Position numbers and translations under genes: made by a program
Shown here: piece by piece, positions 8,689-18,895 of the stretch
How the letters are laid out: the number at the start of each line of letters is the position of its first letter
Position numbering within the stretch: the first letter of the stretch is position 1
Assembly: GCA_963836015.1 (NCBI GenBank)
Contig: CAWIIF010000015.1
Location: forward strand, 868,001-932,000
Length of the DNA: 64,000 nt
Origin: CAWCDJ01 sp963836015
Lineage (GTDB): Bacteria; Acidobacteriota; Terriglobia; Bryobacterales; Bryobacteraceae
Reading direction: 5' to 3'
The notes under the pieces: model-generated
The model's input: the letters and a program-made list of their open reading frames with translations, nothing else
Databases searched by the model: none
Told to the model about the DNA's origin: nothing

Positions 8689-11517
8689 GTGATCCAACGA
8701 CTTGCTGTTTTCCTGGGTATCGCCGTATCGGTAGCGTTTGCCCAACAGACCGGGATTACCGGACGAATCACCGATCCGTCCGGAGCCACCGTAACCACTG
8801 CCATCGTCACCGTTACGCGCGACGACGGATCCAAGGTGGAGACGCTCACCAACGCCCAGGGGATCTATCAATTCCCAACCCTGCGGGCGGCCAAGTACGT
8901 GCTGCGGGTGGAAGCCGCCGGATTCTCCCCGGCGGAGCGCACGCTGACCGTGCTGGTGGGCCAGATGGCCGGGATCGATCTGGCGTTGCAGGTGGCCTCT
9001 GCCAGTACGTCCGTCTCGGTGATGTCGGAAGCCGGCGCCGTGGACACCGCGACTTCCGCGATCGCCGGAGATGTGAGCCCGTCCGAGGTCAGCAAGATGC
9101 CGCTGAACGGACGGAACTATCTCCAACTGGCGATGCTGGTGCCCGGGGATCACGAGCAACGACGTGACGAATTCGCCGTTGGGCGCCACCGACAGCGGCA
9201 AACTGCAGATCAACGTGGACGGCCAGCAGGTGACGCAGAATTCGGCCAGCGACGCGTTCGGCGAGCCGCAATACAGCCAGGACGCCATCGACCAGTTCCA
9301 GATCATCACCAACCGGTTCGATGCCACGCTGGGGCGGTCATCGCGCATGCAGGTGAACGTCCAGACCAAGAGCGGCACGAATCAATATCACGGCACACTA
9401 TACGGGTATTTCCGCAACGACGCGTTCAACGCGGCGGATTCGGTGGCCCACCGGGTGCTGCCCTTCTCCGACCAGCAGTTCGGCGGAACGGTGGGCGGCC
9501 CCATCCTCAAGGACCGCCTGTTCTTCTTCTTTGCGTACGAAGGCGAGCGCCAGCCGAACTCGATTTTCGACACGCCCACCGGGTTCGGGGGGCAGAGCTA
9601 CACGTTCGCCAACGAGCTGCGCACCAACAGCTACCTGCTGCATGCCGACTGGGCGATCAACAGCAAGAACCGGCTTTCGGTCAGGGCTACGGGGTACACC
9701 TGGCACGTGCCCTTCAACAGCGTGACCGGCAGCGCCTCGCCCACGCGCGCCACGGATTCCACGCGGACGAGCTATGCGGTGTTAGGAACTTGGACTTCGA
9801 CGATCTCCGCGGCGCTGGTGAACGAAGCTGAAGGTCGGGCTGAACCACTTCGACTGGCAGAACACACCGCTCATCCAAAGCCAGGAATACCGTCTGCCGA
9901 CCATCACGGTGGGCGCTCCGTATAACTATCCCCAGCAGCTCGGGCAGAACGACTACCAGTATCGCGACGACCTGTTCTGGCTGAAGGGCGGGCACAGCTT
10001 CAAGGTGGGCGCCGATTACCTGCACAACGTGTACTCCGGCAATTTCGGGCAGAACGTGCGCGGCACGGTACTGGCGTTTTCTTCGGGCGTGAGCTCACTC
10101 AACCTGGCGTCCATCTTTCCGACCTGGAACGATCCGTCGACCTGGAACATCGCGGCACTGAGCCCGTATGCGACTTCGTTCACGCAGGGCTTCGGCAATT
10201 ACAACTACAGCCTTCCGACCAACGCGATGGGGGTGTGGTTCGAAGACGACTGGAAGGTCAGCCCCAAGCTCACCTTGAATCTCGGGCTGCGCTACGACAA
10301 CGACCTGGGCATTTTCAATCCGAACCTGACGCTGAAGAGCGGGGTCGAGACGCCGCACTACAACGACAATCTGTTGTTCCAGCCGCGTGTGGGTTTCGCC
10401 TGGGACCCGACCGGCTCGCGGAAGACCGTGATCCGCGGGGGCGCTGGGCTGTTTTACGCGGACATTCAGGTGAACCAGACCATCGACGACCAGATCTTCA
10501 ACGGGCAGACCACCATCTCGCCCGCGATTCAGGGCACCGCGGCCAACCCGATCAACCTTCTCGATCCGTGGGGCGGAGTGACCGGCGACCAGTTCCTTTC
10601 CGGGGCGGTGCCGGTGAACGCGCAAACGATTCAGCCGCTCGGCCCGCACGTCCAGACCCCTTATTCGCTGCAGATGAGCATCGGCATTGCGCGGCAACTG
10701 AACCGGAGCTGGAGCCTGTCCGCGGATTACATCCACTGGCGCGTCTATCACGACTGGCTGCGTACCGACGCCAATCTGTTCTACAACCCGGTCACCGGGT
10801 ACACCGCCAACCCGAGCACGGCAGGGCGGCCGAATCCGAGCTTCGTCGGAATCCTGAATTTCACCACGCCGGCGGCCGCCGGGTCGCTCTACGACGGCAT
10901 GCACGTGGGGGTGACGCACCGCTTCTCGCAGAGTTTCTCGGTGGTGGCCGCCTACACGCTCGCGCACCTGAAGGATTCGACCACCAGTCCGTTCTACTAT
11001 CCGAACAACCAGTTCAACCTGGCGGACGAGTGGGCGGTTTCGCCGGACAATCAGACCAACACCCTGACCATCGCGGGATCGTACGCGTGGAAGTGGGGGA
11101 TTGCGCTTGAGCGGGTCTTTCCATTTCGGATCGGGGCAGAATTTCCAGGTGACGGCGAACCAGAACCCGTTCGGCGCTACGGGAGTGACGGACCGGCTGT
11201 TCCTGGCGACGTCGCCATACTACGGCTCGCCTTCCAACGTGAAGGCCTCGACGGTCCCGGGGTACAACATCGTGGCGCGCGATTCGCTGGTAGGCCACCA
11301 GATCAAGCGCGTGGACCTGCGGCTTTCCAAGACCTTCACGGTGAAGGAGCGGGTACGCTTCATTCCCATGGTGGAGGCCTTCAACCTGTTCAACCACTCG
11401 AACTTCGGCACCTACCAGACAGTAGTCAACGTGGCGCAGTACGGCCTGCCGGCGCAGAATGCCGACCTGGCGTACGCGGCAAGGATGCTGCAATTTGCGG
11501 GGCGGATTGAGTTTTAA
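8689..11517 (+). pseudogene. Oar-like TonB-dependent receptor, frameshifted three times
   Basis: An outer-membrane receptor of about 940 residues if repaired. It has a signal peptide, a carboxypeptidase-regulatory-like domain (~20-100), a plug (PLNGRNYLQL onward) and a long beta-barrel ending in AGRIEF. The frame is broken three times, each time as if one base were inserted: in GGGG at 9145-9148, in the A pair near 9825, and in the T pair at 11107-11108. Removing one base at each site restores uninterrupted, family-typical protein. No other stop or large deletion is seen, so it may be intact in the real genome. It overlaps the start of the following GWxTD gene by 11 bp, which suggests an operon. 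The likely substrate class is large organic polymers or oligomers. Confidence 0.8.
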
Positions 11518-13195
11518 GAAAACATCGACCTCCCTGCTACTGCTGTGCGGCGCGGCACTGGCAGCGGCGCCGGGCTGGCTGGAGCGCGTGGAGCCGGTGA
11601 TCACTCCGGCCGAGCGCAAGGTGTACCTTTCGCTTCCGGTGAACGACCGCCGTAAATTCGAAGAAGACTTCTGGGCCGGCAAAGGGATTTCGGCCCAGCA
11701 GTATTTTGCGCGGGTGGAATATATCGATGCGACGTTCGGATCGAACCGCCCCGGGTCGGGAGCCAATACGGACCAGGGTCGCATCTATCTCTCGCTGGGA
11801 CCACCGGCGCGCATTACGCGCCTCCCCTCTTCGCGGACCTTTGTGCCGCTCGAAATCTGGTATTACGACGCGGTGCCGGGAGTGCTCAGCACGGAGCTGC
11901 GCCTGATCTTCTTCCGGCAAAACGGCGTGGGGTTTCCGCAGCTATACTCGCCAACCACCGATACCATTCGCGCCCTGCTGCAGCCGCAGGCGGGAACCCG
12001 GTCGATGTTCGGACCGAACGACAGCGTCACCGAATCCGACATCCGCAAGGTCCTCAAGGTGGGGCCGGCGGAGGACGAAGTGATTACCGCGGCGGTGGGA
12101 GTCGCCACGGGCATCAAGACGGCTGGGAACGACGAAATCCTGGGACGCGATCAGCTCGCCGCGGGAGATGCTGGGACGGCCGCAGCGGACCGAGGTGCGG
12201 TCGCGCCTGATCGTGGCGCGCCCGAAGCTCGATATTCTGCGGACCGTCTCGGCGTTCGGCGGATCGCAGGTGGATTTCCGCCTGGAGACAGCGGTGCGCG
12301 AGCGACCTCGAAATGGAAGTGGGGGAGGGCGCGGTTACCGTTTACCGGAACCGGCTGCGCTTGGGATTCGCGGGCGCCGAGCCGGTGGACTACACACACC
12401 GGCTGGATCTCCTGCCGGGGTCGTATCGCGTGCTGTTCACCGTGGATGGGAAGACGTTTCCGTACGAGGTGAACATTCCCGCGCAGGCGGCCATGGGAGA
12501 GATCGTCCGCTCCGGCTGGGGGCGAGAACCGGCCGGGCGGCAGACGCCCTTCGAGTTCGACGGGCGCCAGGTGGAGCCGGCGGCCGGATGGGCGTTTCGC
12601 GATGGTAGCGCTGGCAGCGCCCGGAAGAGTCACCTGGATGGTACGCCGGGGAATGGAGGTGCTGTGGCGATCGACGGTCGAGGGGAAAGAGATCGCCATG
12701 ATCGAGCTTCCGGTCAACCAACTGGCGCCGGGCTCGTACCGGCTGGAGGCGGTCACCGCCAATGAATCGCGCGGTGCAGATCTACTGCTGAAACCGGATA
12801 GCGGCGCCGGCCCGGAACGGAAGGCGATCTCCTTCAATGCCAACCTGGCGCCGGCGCTGCGCCTCGCTTTCGTGGGACACCAATGGCTGCTCCGGGGCAG
12901 GCTGAGCGAGGCACGCCGCTGCCTCGAGAGGTCGTTGAGCCAGGGGCCAACCGACCAGGCTGCGATCGAACTGGCGCGCGTGGACGCCATGTCGGGGCAG
13001 CTGGACGCGGCCCGCGACAGGGTACGCGGCGTGCTGGCCAGGCGGCCGGACAGCTTCGACGCCCTCTCCGTGTATGCTTACATCGAGACGGAGTTCCAGG
13101 ACTACCCGGCGGCGGCGGAGTTGTACCGGCGGGCGCTGGCACTGCAGGATTCTCCGGCGCTGCGCGCGGCGCTCGCGAAGCTGCCGGCTCAGTAA
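11507..13195 (+). pseudogene. GWxTD-domain secreted protein, frameshifted three times
   Basis: The N-terminus has a signal peptide (TSLLLLCGAALAAAP), then a GWxTD-type domain recognisable from FEEDFWAGKG, YFARVEYID, NTDQGRIYLSLGPP and VPLEIWYYD. A beta-rich middle and a C-terminal TPR-like stretch (LRGRLSEARRCLERSL, YPAAAELYRRAL) follow. The start is probably the TTG at 11507, overlapping the receptor stop at 11515-11517. The frame shifts near 12150, 12302 and 12586. Each shift is again explained by one extra base, and deleting it gives a continuous protein of about 560 residues. GWxTD genes commonly sit beside Oar-like receptors in Acidobacteriota; their function is unknown. The same-direction single-base events shared with the neighbour suggest sequence error rather than decay. 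Confidence 0.72.
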
Positions 13196-13213
13196 AGACG
13201 AGGTGGGGACAAG

Positions 13214-16200
13214 GTGAAACGGAAAATCAGACTTCCCTTGCTGCTGGTGCTGGCGGCAATGATGTGCGGCTCCGCGCCGGTCATCGAGAAGACCATCCGG
13301 GTGCGCGAGGGCACCAACATGGCGGCCACGGTTTCACCGGACCACGGCACGATACTCATGGACCTGCAGGGGATGCTCTGGTCGCTGCCGTTTCATGGCG
13401 GAACGGCGCGGCCGCTGACCGATCCGCTGCTCGAGCCCGCGCGTCCCGACTACTCGCCCAAGGGCGGCCTGGTGGCATTTCAGGCATACAAGGGCGGCAC
13501 CTTTCACATCTGGACGATGCATCCGGACGGCACCGGCCTGCACCAGTTGACCGAAGGGCACGGCGACGACCGCGAGCCGCGGTTTTCGCCCGATGGATCG
13601 AAGATCGCCTTCGCCTCCGACCGCGCCTTCCAGGGCAGCTACGACATCTGGGTGGCGGAGGTTTCGAGCGGCAAGCTGACGCGCCGGACCTCCGCGGCGG
13701 CGGACGAGTACGAGCCTGCGTGGTCGGCGGACGGCCGCGAGATCGCGTTCGTCAGCGGCACCGGAGCCCTCGGCACGACGATCCAGGCGGTGGACGAATC
13801 GGGCGCGGCCCGCACGCTCGAAACGGCGCCTGCGGGAGCGCATCTGAATTCACCGTCGTGGGCGCCCGATGGAAAACGGATCGCCTACACGCAGTTTCAC
13901 GCGAACCATAGCTGGTTGATGGTGTCGGGCAAGAAGGCTTCGCCGGACGACGATGTGTTCCCGTTCCCTCCGACCTGGCTGGCGAACAACCGAATCCTGT
14001 ATACGGGGAACGGAAAGATCCGGACGGTCTCGCTCCAGAGCGGCGAGGCGGAGGATGTTCCCTTCGATGCCGAGTTCACGCTGCACCGGCCGGCTTACCA
14101 GCGCAAGCGGTTCGACCTCGATTCGAGCGCGGCGCGGCCCGTCGAGGGGATCGTCAGCCCGGCGCTTTCCCCGGATGGCAAGCGCATCGTCTTCGAGGCT
14201 CTGAATCAACTCTGGATCATGGATGTGGGCGGCAAGCCGCAAGCGCTCACCCACGACGGGTATTACAAGGAGGACCCCGCCTGGTCGCCGGACGGAAAGC
14301 GCATCGCTTACTCGTCGGACAAGGCCGGGACGGAAGATATCTACGTGCTCGACCTGGCGACGAAATCGGAGAAGCGCGTGACCGCGTCGTCGGACTCGGC
14401 GGAAGTGGCTTCCGCATGGTCGCCGGACGGGAAGATGCTGGCCTACCAGAATGAGCACGGCGCCACCTTCGTGCTCGATCTCGAGAGCGGGAAGAGCCGC
14501 CAGGTGGTCGGACCGCTCTTCGCGCCATCGAAACCGAGCTGGTCGGCGGACGGCAAGACGCTCGCGATCGGAGCGCTCAAGGCCTACACTCACCGCTTTC
14601 GCGAAGGGACCAGCCAGATCCTGACGGCGGATGTGGCGACAGGCGCGCTGACCTACACGGAGCCGGCGCCCTTCCAATCGCTGAGCACGCGCGGCGAAGA
14701 CGGTCCGCTCTACTCGCCGGACGGCTCTTCGGTGGCATTCGTGATGGAGAGCGTGCTCTGGATCCGGCCGGTGGCGAAGAACGGGGTGCCGTCCGGGCCG
14801 GCGCGGCAGATCAACCACGAGGTGACGGACGCGCCCACCTGGAGCGGCGATTCGAAGAAGCTGCTGTACCTCTCGAACGGGAAGCTGCGGATGATCGGCG
14901 CGGCCGGCGGAAACGCGGTGACGGTCCCGGTGGACCTGACGTGGCAATATGAGAAACCGCACGGGCGGACGATCATCCACGCCGGGCGCCTCTGGGACGG
15001 GCGCGGCGCCGATGTACGCAGCGACGTGGACATTGTCGTGGTGGACGACCGCATTCAGTCGGTAGAGCCGCACCGCGAGCGCACCGCGGATGCCGGGACG
15101 CGGTTGGTGGACGCCTCCAACCTGACGGTGATCCCGGGCCTCTGGGAGGCGCATACTCACGAGTGGATCGAGGGCAAGTTCTATGGCGACCGGCTGGGAC
15201 GGCTGTGGCTGGCGTACGGCGTGACGGAACTGCAGTCGCAAGGCGACCCGGTGTACCGCGCGGTGGAGACGCGGGAGGCGTTCGGATCAGGAGAGCGGAC
15301 CGGCCCGCGCTATTTTGCGACGGGCGAGGCCATCGACGGCGAGCGCGTCTACTACAATTTCATGCGCCCCACCACCAGCGAGGCGCAACTGCAGTTGGAA
15401 CTTTCGCGGGCCAGGGCGCTGGATTACAGCCTGCTCAAAACGTACGTCCGGCTGCCGCACGTCATGCAGCAGAAGGCGATGGAGTTTGCGCACCAGCAGA
15501 TGGGGGTCGTGACCGATTCGCACTACATGCTGCCCGGCATGGCCTACGGAATGGACGGGATGACGCACGTCAGCGCTACGGCGCGGCTGGGCTTCGCGTA
15601 TACGCGGTCGGCGGGCGGAGTGAGTTATGAGGACGTCCGCACGCTGTTCGCGAAGTCAGGCATGTTCGACATCTCGACGACCTTCACTTCCTTCCCGCTA
15701 TACGCCGAAGATCCGCAGATGGTGGAAGACGACCGGCTGAAAAAGCTCAATCCGGCATGGGACCAGGTGGTGCTGCGCGGCAAACTGGCGCTGGCCGAGG
15801 GACGACCTCCGGTGGGTCTGCCCCCGGAGTACCGGCGTCTCGGCTCGGATCCCAAGGTGGTGCTCGATAGTCTCGAAAAGGAAGAGGCGACCGTGGCCGC
15901 TATCCTGCGCGGCGGAGGCATCATGCTGGCCGGCACCGATTCACCGCTCGACAACGTCGCAACCGCCCTGCACCTGAACCTGCGCGCGCAAGTGAAGTTC
16001 GGCCTGGCGCCGTGGCAGGCGCTCCAGACCGCGACCCTGCTGCCGGCGAAGGCGTTCGGCGTAGAGCGCGACCTGGGCACGGTGGAACCAGGGAAGCTGG
16101 CCGACCTGGCCCTGGTCTCCGGCAACCCACTCGAAAACATCAAGGATGCGGCCAATGTCCGGTTCGTGATGAAGAGCGGCCGGCTGTATACCATCGACGA

Positions 16201-16225
16201 ACTGACGGCTCCGTTTTCGAAGTAG
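13214..16225 (+). CDS. TolB-like propeller fused to amidohydrolase
   Basis: A secreted protein of 1003 residues. After a signal peptide comes a WD40/TolB-like beta-propeller (~35-580) with repeated blade motifs such as PRFSPDGSKIAFASDR and PAWSPDGKRIAYSSD. The C-terminal ~400 residues form an amidohydrolase domain (metal-dependent hydrolase superfamily). It has LWEAHTHEW holding the HxH metal ligands, a later SHYMLPG, the GTDSP motif, and the characteristic end TVEPGKLADLALVSGNPL. This fusion is common in Acidobacteriota; the natural substrate is not known. The GTG at 13214 is preceded by the purine-rich AGGTGGGG. It lies 18 bp after the GWxTD gene, in the same direction, and unlike that neighbour is fully in frame. 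Confidence 0.9.
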   Translation: MKRKIRLPLLLVLAAMMCGSAPVIEKTIRVREGTNMAATVSPDHGTILMDLQGMLWSLPFHGGTARPLTDPLLEPARPDYSPKGGLVAFQAYKGGTFHIWTMHPDGTGLHQLTEGHGDDREPRFSPDGSKIAFASDRAFQGSYDIWVAEVSSGKLTRRTSAAADEYEPAWSADGREIAFVSGTGALGTTIQAVDESGAARTLETAPAGAHLNSPSWAPDGKRIAYTQFHANHSWLMVSGKKASPDDDVFPFPPTWLANNRILYTGNGKIRTVSLQSGEAEDVPFDAEFTLHRPAYQRKRFDLDSSAARPVEGIVSPALSPDGKRIVFEALNQLWIMDVGGKPQALTHDGYYKEDPAWSPDGKRIAYSSDKAGTEDIYVLDLATKSEKRVTASSDSAEVASAWSPDGKMLAYQNEHGATFVLDLESGKSRQVVGPLFAPSKPSWSADGKTLAIGALKAYTHRFREGTSQILTADVATGALTYTEPAPFQSLSTRGEDGPLYSPDGSSVAFVMESVLWIRPVAKNGVPSGPARQINHEVTDAPTWSGDSKKLLYLSNGKLRMIGAAGGNAVTVPVDLTWQYEKPHGRTIIHAGRLWDGRGADVRSDVDIVVVDDRIQSVEPHRERTADAGTRLVDASNLTVIPGLWEAHTHEWIEGKFYGDRLGRLWLAYGVTELQSQGDPVYRAVETREAFGSGERTGPRYFATGEAIDGERVYYNFMRPTTSEAQLQLELSRARALDYSLLKTYVRLPHVMQQKAMEFAHQQMGVVTDSHYMLPGMAYGMDGMTHVSATARLGFAYTRSAGGVSYEDVRTLFAKSGMFDISTTFTSFPLYAEDPQMVEDDRLKKLNPAWDQVVLRGKLALAEGRPPVGLPPEYRRLGSDPKVVLDSLEKEEATVAAILRGGGIMLAGTDSPLDNVATALHLNLRAQVKFGLAPWQALQTATLLPAKAFGVERDLGTVEPGKLADLALVSGNPLENIKDAANVRFVMKSGRLYTIDELTAPFSK

Positions 16226-16345
16226 GCCCGTGGGGAGTCGCCAATATGCCCGGTCGAGATAGATAGCCGAGCGATCCTGGCCGCCTTGCGTACCGGCTGC
16301 CGCCGAAACGATTGATAAGGCGAATCGCCGTCAGGGCTATCTTGC

Positions 16346-17412
16346 CTAGTCGCTGCGCAGCGTCTCCATGGGATCCACGGAGGCGGCGCGACGGGCCGGG
16401 ATATAACTGGCGGTCATGGCCGCCGCAAGTATAACTGCTCCCGACGCGCCGTAAGTTACGGGATCAAGCGGCCTGACTCCGAACAGCAAGGAAGATATCC
16501 AGCGCGAGAGTCCCCCCGCGGCGGCTAATCCGATGGCCCCGCCCATGCATGCGAGGATTAGCCCCTGGCGTACGAACAGCGCTTTGATCATTGCGGGTTC
16601 GGCGCCCAGAGCAATACGGATGCCTACCTCGTTGCGGCGCTGTGCAACGGCGTAAGCCAGGACGCCACAGACCCCGACGATCGCGAGCGCCAGCGCCATC
16701 GCTCCGGCGATGCCAAGCAGAACGAGCGCGAAGGACGTGCGCGCCATCGAGAGTCGATAAACATCGTTCAGGGTTCGGACCTTCGCCAACGGCAATCCGG
16801 GATTCACGGCGTGGATCGCGGCCGTCATGTCGCGCAGAAAGCCCTCCGTACCGGCACGCCTGCTCCGAACCGCCAGGGTGTCGGCCTGCATTTGGGCTAC
16901 TCGCTCCGGCGCTGGTACCTGAGCCTCCGGAATGCCTGTGCCCTCACCAGCACGAGGTTTGCTACGTTTGCGCAAACCAGCAGCAGTACCAAAACCAGCG
17001 CTCCCATCAGAATCCCGAGAACGGCGCCGATGTCGCCAACCACATCCTGCTTCAGCGGATGCAGGTCAGGTTGGATTCGAAGCTGCTGGATCACTTGCCG
17101 GGCCGAACCTGTATCGCCCCAAATCGCCAGTACCCGTGCGATATCCCGATTCGCTTGTGCCAGGGTGACGCCGGGCTTGAGCCTGGCAATACCGGAGTGG
17201 TTGAACTCGTCTGAGCGGGATCGGCCCGCCGGGAACACGTTGAGGAAGGAGCACGTCAGGGGCGAGGTTGAGGAATCGAAAGGTGCGGGGCATCACTCCG
17301 ATCACCTGGCGGGGGATATAGTCGATGAGAACCACCCGGCCGATTGCGTGCGCGTCGCCGCCGAACCTTCGCTGCCAGTATCCATAAGAGAGGATCACGG
17401 TTTGTTGAGCGC
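16346..17412 (-). pseudogene. Remnant of an ADOP/MacB-type ABC transporter permease
   Basis: The pieces belong to an acidobacterial-type macrolide-export-like permease. A short MacB periplasmic-core piece (VILSYGYWQRRFGGD, VIGVMPRTFRFLN) lies near 17410-17240. It is frame-broken before GIARLKPGVTLAQAN, which runs into one FtsX membrane helix block (VLGILMGALVLVLLLVCANV). The protein then stops at ~16897. The last ~150 residues (FLRDMTAAIH through YAVAQRRNEVGIRIALG to ASVDPMETLRSD) lie in another frame (16346-16800). A normal ADOP permease has about 800 residues, so most of the middle is missing. Its upstream end is fused in frame to a di-haem protein fragment, so this is a decayed rearrangement rather than a sequence error. 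Confidence 0.75.
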
Positions 17413-17835
17413 TTGCCCCGCTGAAGTTGAAACCGCCGTGGCAACGGAAACACGAAAGCGGCCGGCTAAAGAACAGAATCTCGCCTCGTTTCGCAGCGTC
17501 GGACACCGCGCTGTCGTCTCCGTCGTAATGGTAGCGATCCCAGGGCGACCGGGCCGAGAGGATGCTTCTCTCGAAACTTGCGAATGCGCCGCCGAACAAC
17601 TCCTGGTATTTCGGATCGGAGCGCGGCATGGACAGAAAGCCGTCGCCTTCCCGCAAACCAAGCTCCAAGTGAAGACTGCGTTATAGGCAACGTTCACCAG
17701 CCCCATCGCGCTGCGAGAGTAGCGGCGAGGGAATGTCGCCGCGGACGATCAGCTCTGGAGGGGGCAGGAGACTGAACGGTTGTCTGGGCCGGCGCCGCGC
17801 AGAAGGAAAAGGCCCAGACGAGCAGGATTCACCAC
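17413..17835 (-). pseudogene. Remnant of a secreted di-haem cytochrome c peroxidase family protein
   Basis: Fragments resemble a MauG/MbnH-type di-haem protein. A signal-peptide-like piece near 17830-17790 is followed by SAMGLVNVAYNAVFTW (near 17710-17665) and then, in another frame, by LGLREGD, FASFERSILSARSPWDRY and the haem motif CFRCH in RCHGGFNFSG. About 20-25 residues normally found between FTW and LGLRE are absent, and the second half of the protein is replaced at ~17412 by permease sequence. The fused reading frame 17668-17066 looks open but is a chimera of two unrelated families. No function is expected. Confidence 0.6.
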
Positions 17836-18000
17836 ATGAACGGAATCGCCCTGTTTCAGGCCGAGGTCTTCGGCGCTTTGCCGGGTGATCACGCTCTCAA
17901 TTACGTGCTCACCCACTTTACCCACGATTCGGGCCATGATCTCGCCCAGGTGGATCTGTTCGATCGTACCAGGCAGTTGGTTTCTTGCGGAGAGTTTCAT
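17749..18000 (-). CDS. Mop/TOBE molybdate-binding protein, C-terminus replaced
   Basis: This starts like a molbindin: MKLSARNQLPGTIEQIH, then VITRQSAEDLGLKQGDSVHVV, the standard ~60-residue TOBE fold that binds molybdate or tungstate in the cytoplasm. The expected last strand (usually IKATxV) is missing, and the frame instead runs 20-odd residues into sequence derived from the neighbouring di-haem remnant. The truncation coincides with the decayed segment on its downstream side. The ATG at 18000 fits the family N-terminus exactly. The product may be non-functional or marginally stable. Molybdoenzymes elsewhere in the window (23374, 35876) give such a protein a plausible context. Confidence 0.55.
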   Translation of the reverse strand: MKLSARNQLPGTIEQIHLGEIMARIVGKVGEHVIESVITRQSAEDLGLKQGDSVHVVNPARLGLFLLRGAGPDNRSVSCPLQS

Positions 18001-18034
18001 GTTCCCTAGTTCAGCAGAATAAATCCGGGCGTGA

Positions 18035-18040
18035 TAGCAT
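18035..18040 (+). promoter_or_regulatory. Extended -10 element for leaderless start at 18048
   Basis: The hexamer TAGCAT is preceded by TGA (extended -10) and followed by exactly 7 nt and the ATG at 18048. There is no Shine-Dalgarno. The spacing would place the transcription start on or next to the A of the ATG. Confidence 0.5.
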
Positions 18041-18047
18041 TTCTCCC

Positions 18048-18851
18048 ATGGCGCCGTCACAGTGGCTCCCGCTGTTCCTCACGGCTCTCGCCCTACCGGG
18101 CGCGGCAGCCGCAGACATCACGGTCAATCTCCGCTCACGGGTCGAACCGTTCAAAGGCAGCGGCGAATGGCGCGAGGTGAACCTGCAACAAACCCTGGCG
18201 GTGGAGAAGACCGCCGTGATCATCTGCGACATGTGGGATAAACACTGGTGCCGCGGAGCCACGGAGCGGGTCAACGGCCTCGCCGCCGAGATGGGCCCGT
18301 TCGTGGAAGCAGCGAGGAAGCGAGGTATTCAGATCATTCATGCGCCATCCGAAACGATGGCCTTCTACCGGGACGCGCCGCAGCGCAAACGTATCATGGC
18401 GGTTGCCAAGGTCGATCCGCCGGCTCCGCTCAGCCTGCTCGATCCTCCTTTGCCGATCGATGACAAAAGCGGCGGCTGCGACACTCCGGACCAATTCTAC
18501 AAAGCCTGGACTCGCGAACATCCCGGAATTCGCATCGACGCATCGGACGTCATCTCGGATGACGGCTCCGAGATTTATAGCTTTCTGCGAGAGCGCGATA
18601 TTCGTACGCTCCTGGTCATGGGTGTGCACGCCAACATGTGCATCCTCAATCGAACGTTCGCGATCAAGAGAATGACCTCGCTGGGCATTCACTGCATTCT
18701 TGTCCGCGACCTGACCGATGCGATGTATAACCCGCAGGATCCTCCGCATGTCAGTCACTACGCGGGCACGCAACTGGTCATCGAATACATCGAGAAATAC
18801 TGGGCCCCATCGACGACGCGCGCCGATCTTCTGCGGGCATTTGCTCACTAG
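18048..18851 (+). CDS. Secreted isochorismatase-fold cysteine hydrolase
   Basis: A protein of 267 residues with a signal peptide (LFLTALALPGAAAA) and an isochorismatase-like alpha/beta hydrolase fold. The predicted nucleophile is C198 in GVHANMCI, and the catalytic Asp is D61 in VIICDMWDKHWC. The family includes nicotinamidases, N-carbamoyl-amidases and isochorismatases; an exported member suggests amide hydrolysis outside the cytoplasm. An unusual insert (~120-165) contains the GGCDTPDQF stretch. The start at 18048 is chosen because the signal peptide begins there and a -10-like element lies 7 nt upstream. It is divergent from the Mop gene and followed 44 bp later by the FG-GAP gene. The substrate is unknown. 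Confidence 0.8.
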   Translation: MAPSQWLPLFLTALALPGAAAADITVNLRSRVEPFKGSGEWREVNLQQTLAVEKTAVIICDMWDKHWCRGATERVNGLAAEMGPFVEAARKRGIQIIHAPSETMAFYRDAPQRKRIMAVAKVDPPAPLSLLDPPLPIDDKSGGCDTPDQFYKAWTREHPGIRIDASDVISDDGSEIYSFLRERDIRTLLVMGVHANMCILNRTFAIKRMTSLGIHCILVRDLTDAMYNPQDPPHVSHYAGTQLVIEYIEKYWAPSTTRADLLRAFAH

Positions 18852-18882
18852 CGTGGAGATCGCGGCCTCGTCATCATCGTGC

Positions 18883-18888
18883 TAGAGT
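18883..18888 (+). promoter_or_regulatory. Extended -10 element for leaderless start at 18896
   Basis: TAGAGT is preceded by TGC (extended -10) and lies exactly 7 nt before the ATG at 18896. No ribosome-binding site is visible. No -35 consensus was found at the expected distance, as is usual for extended -10 promoters. Confidence 0.5.
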
Positions 18889-18895
18889 CGATCCG

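Noticed and set aside
8689..12587. Programmed +1 frameshifting as an explanation for the broken receptor and GWxTD genes
   Set aside because: Six shifts in two genes with no shared slippery sequence, stop codon or stimulatory structure at the sites do not fit programmed recoding.
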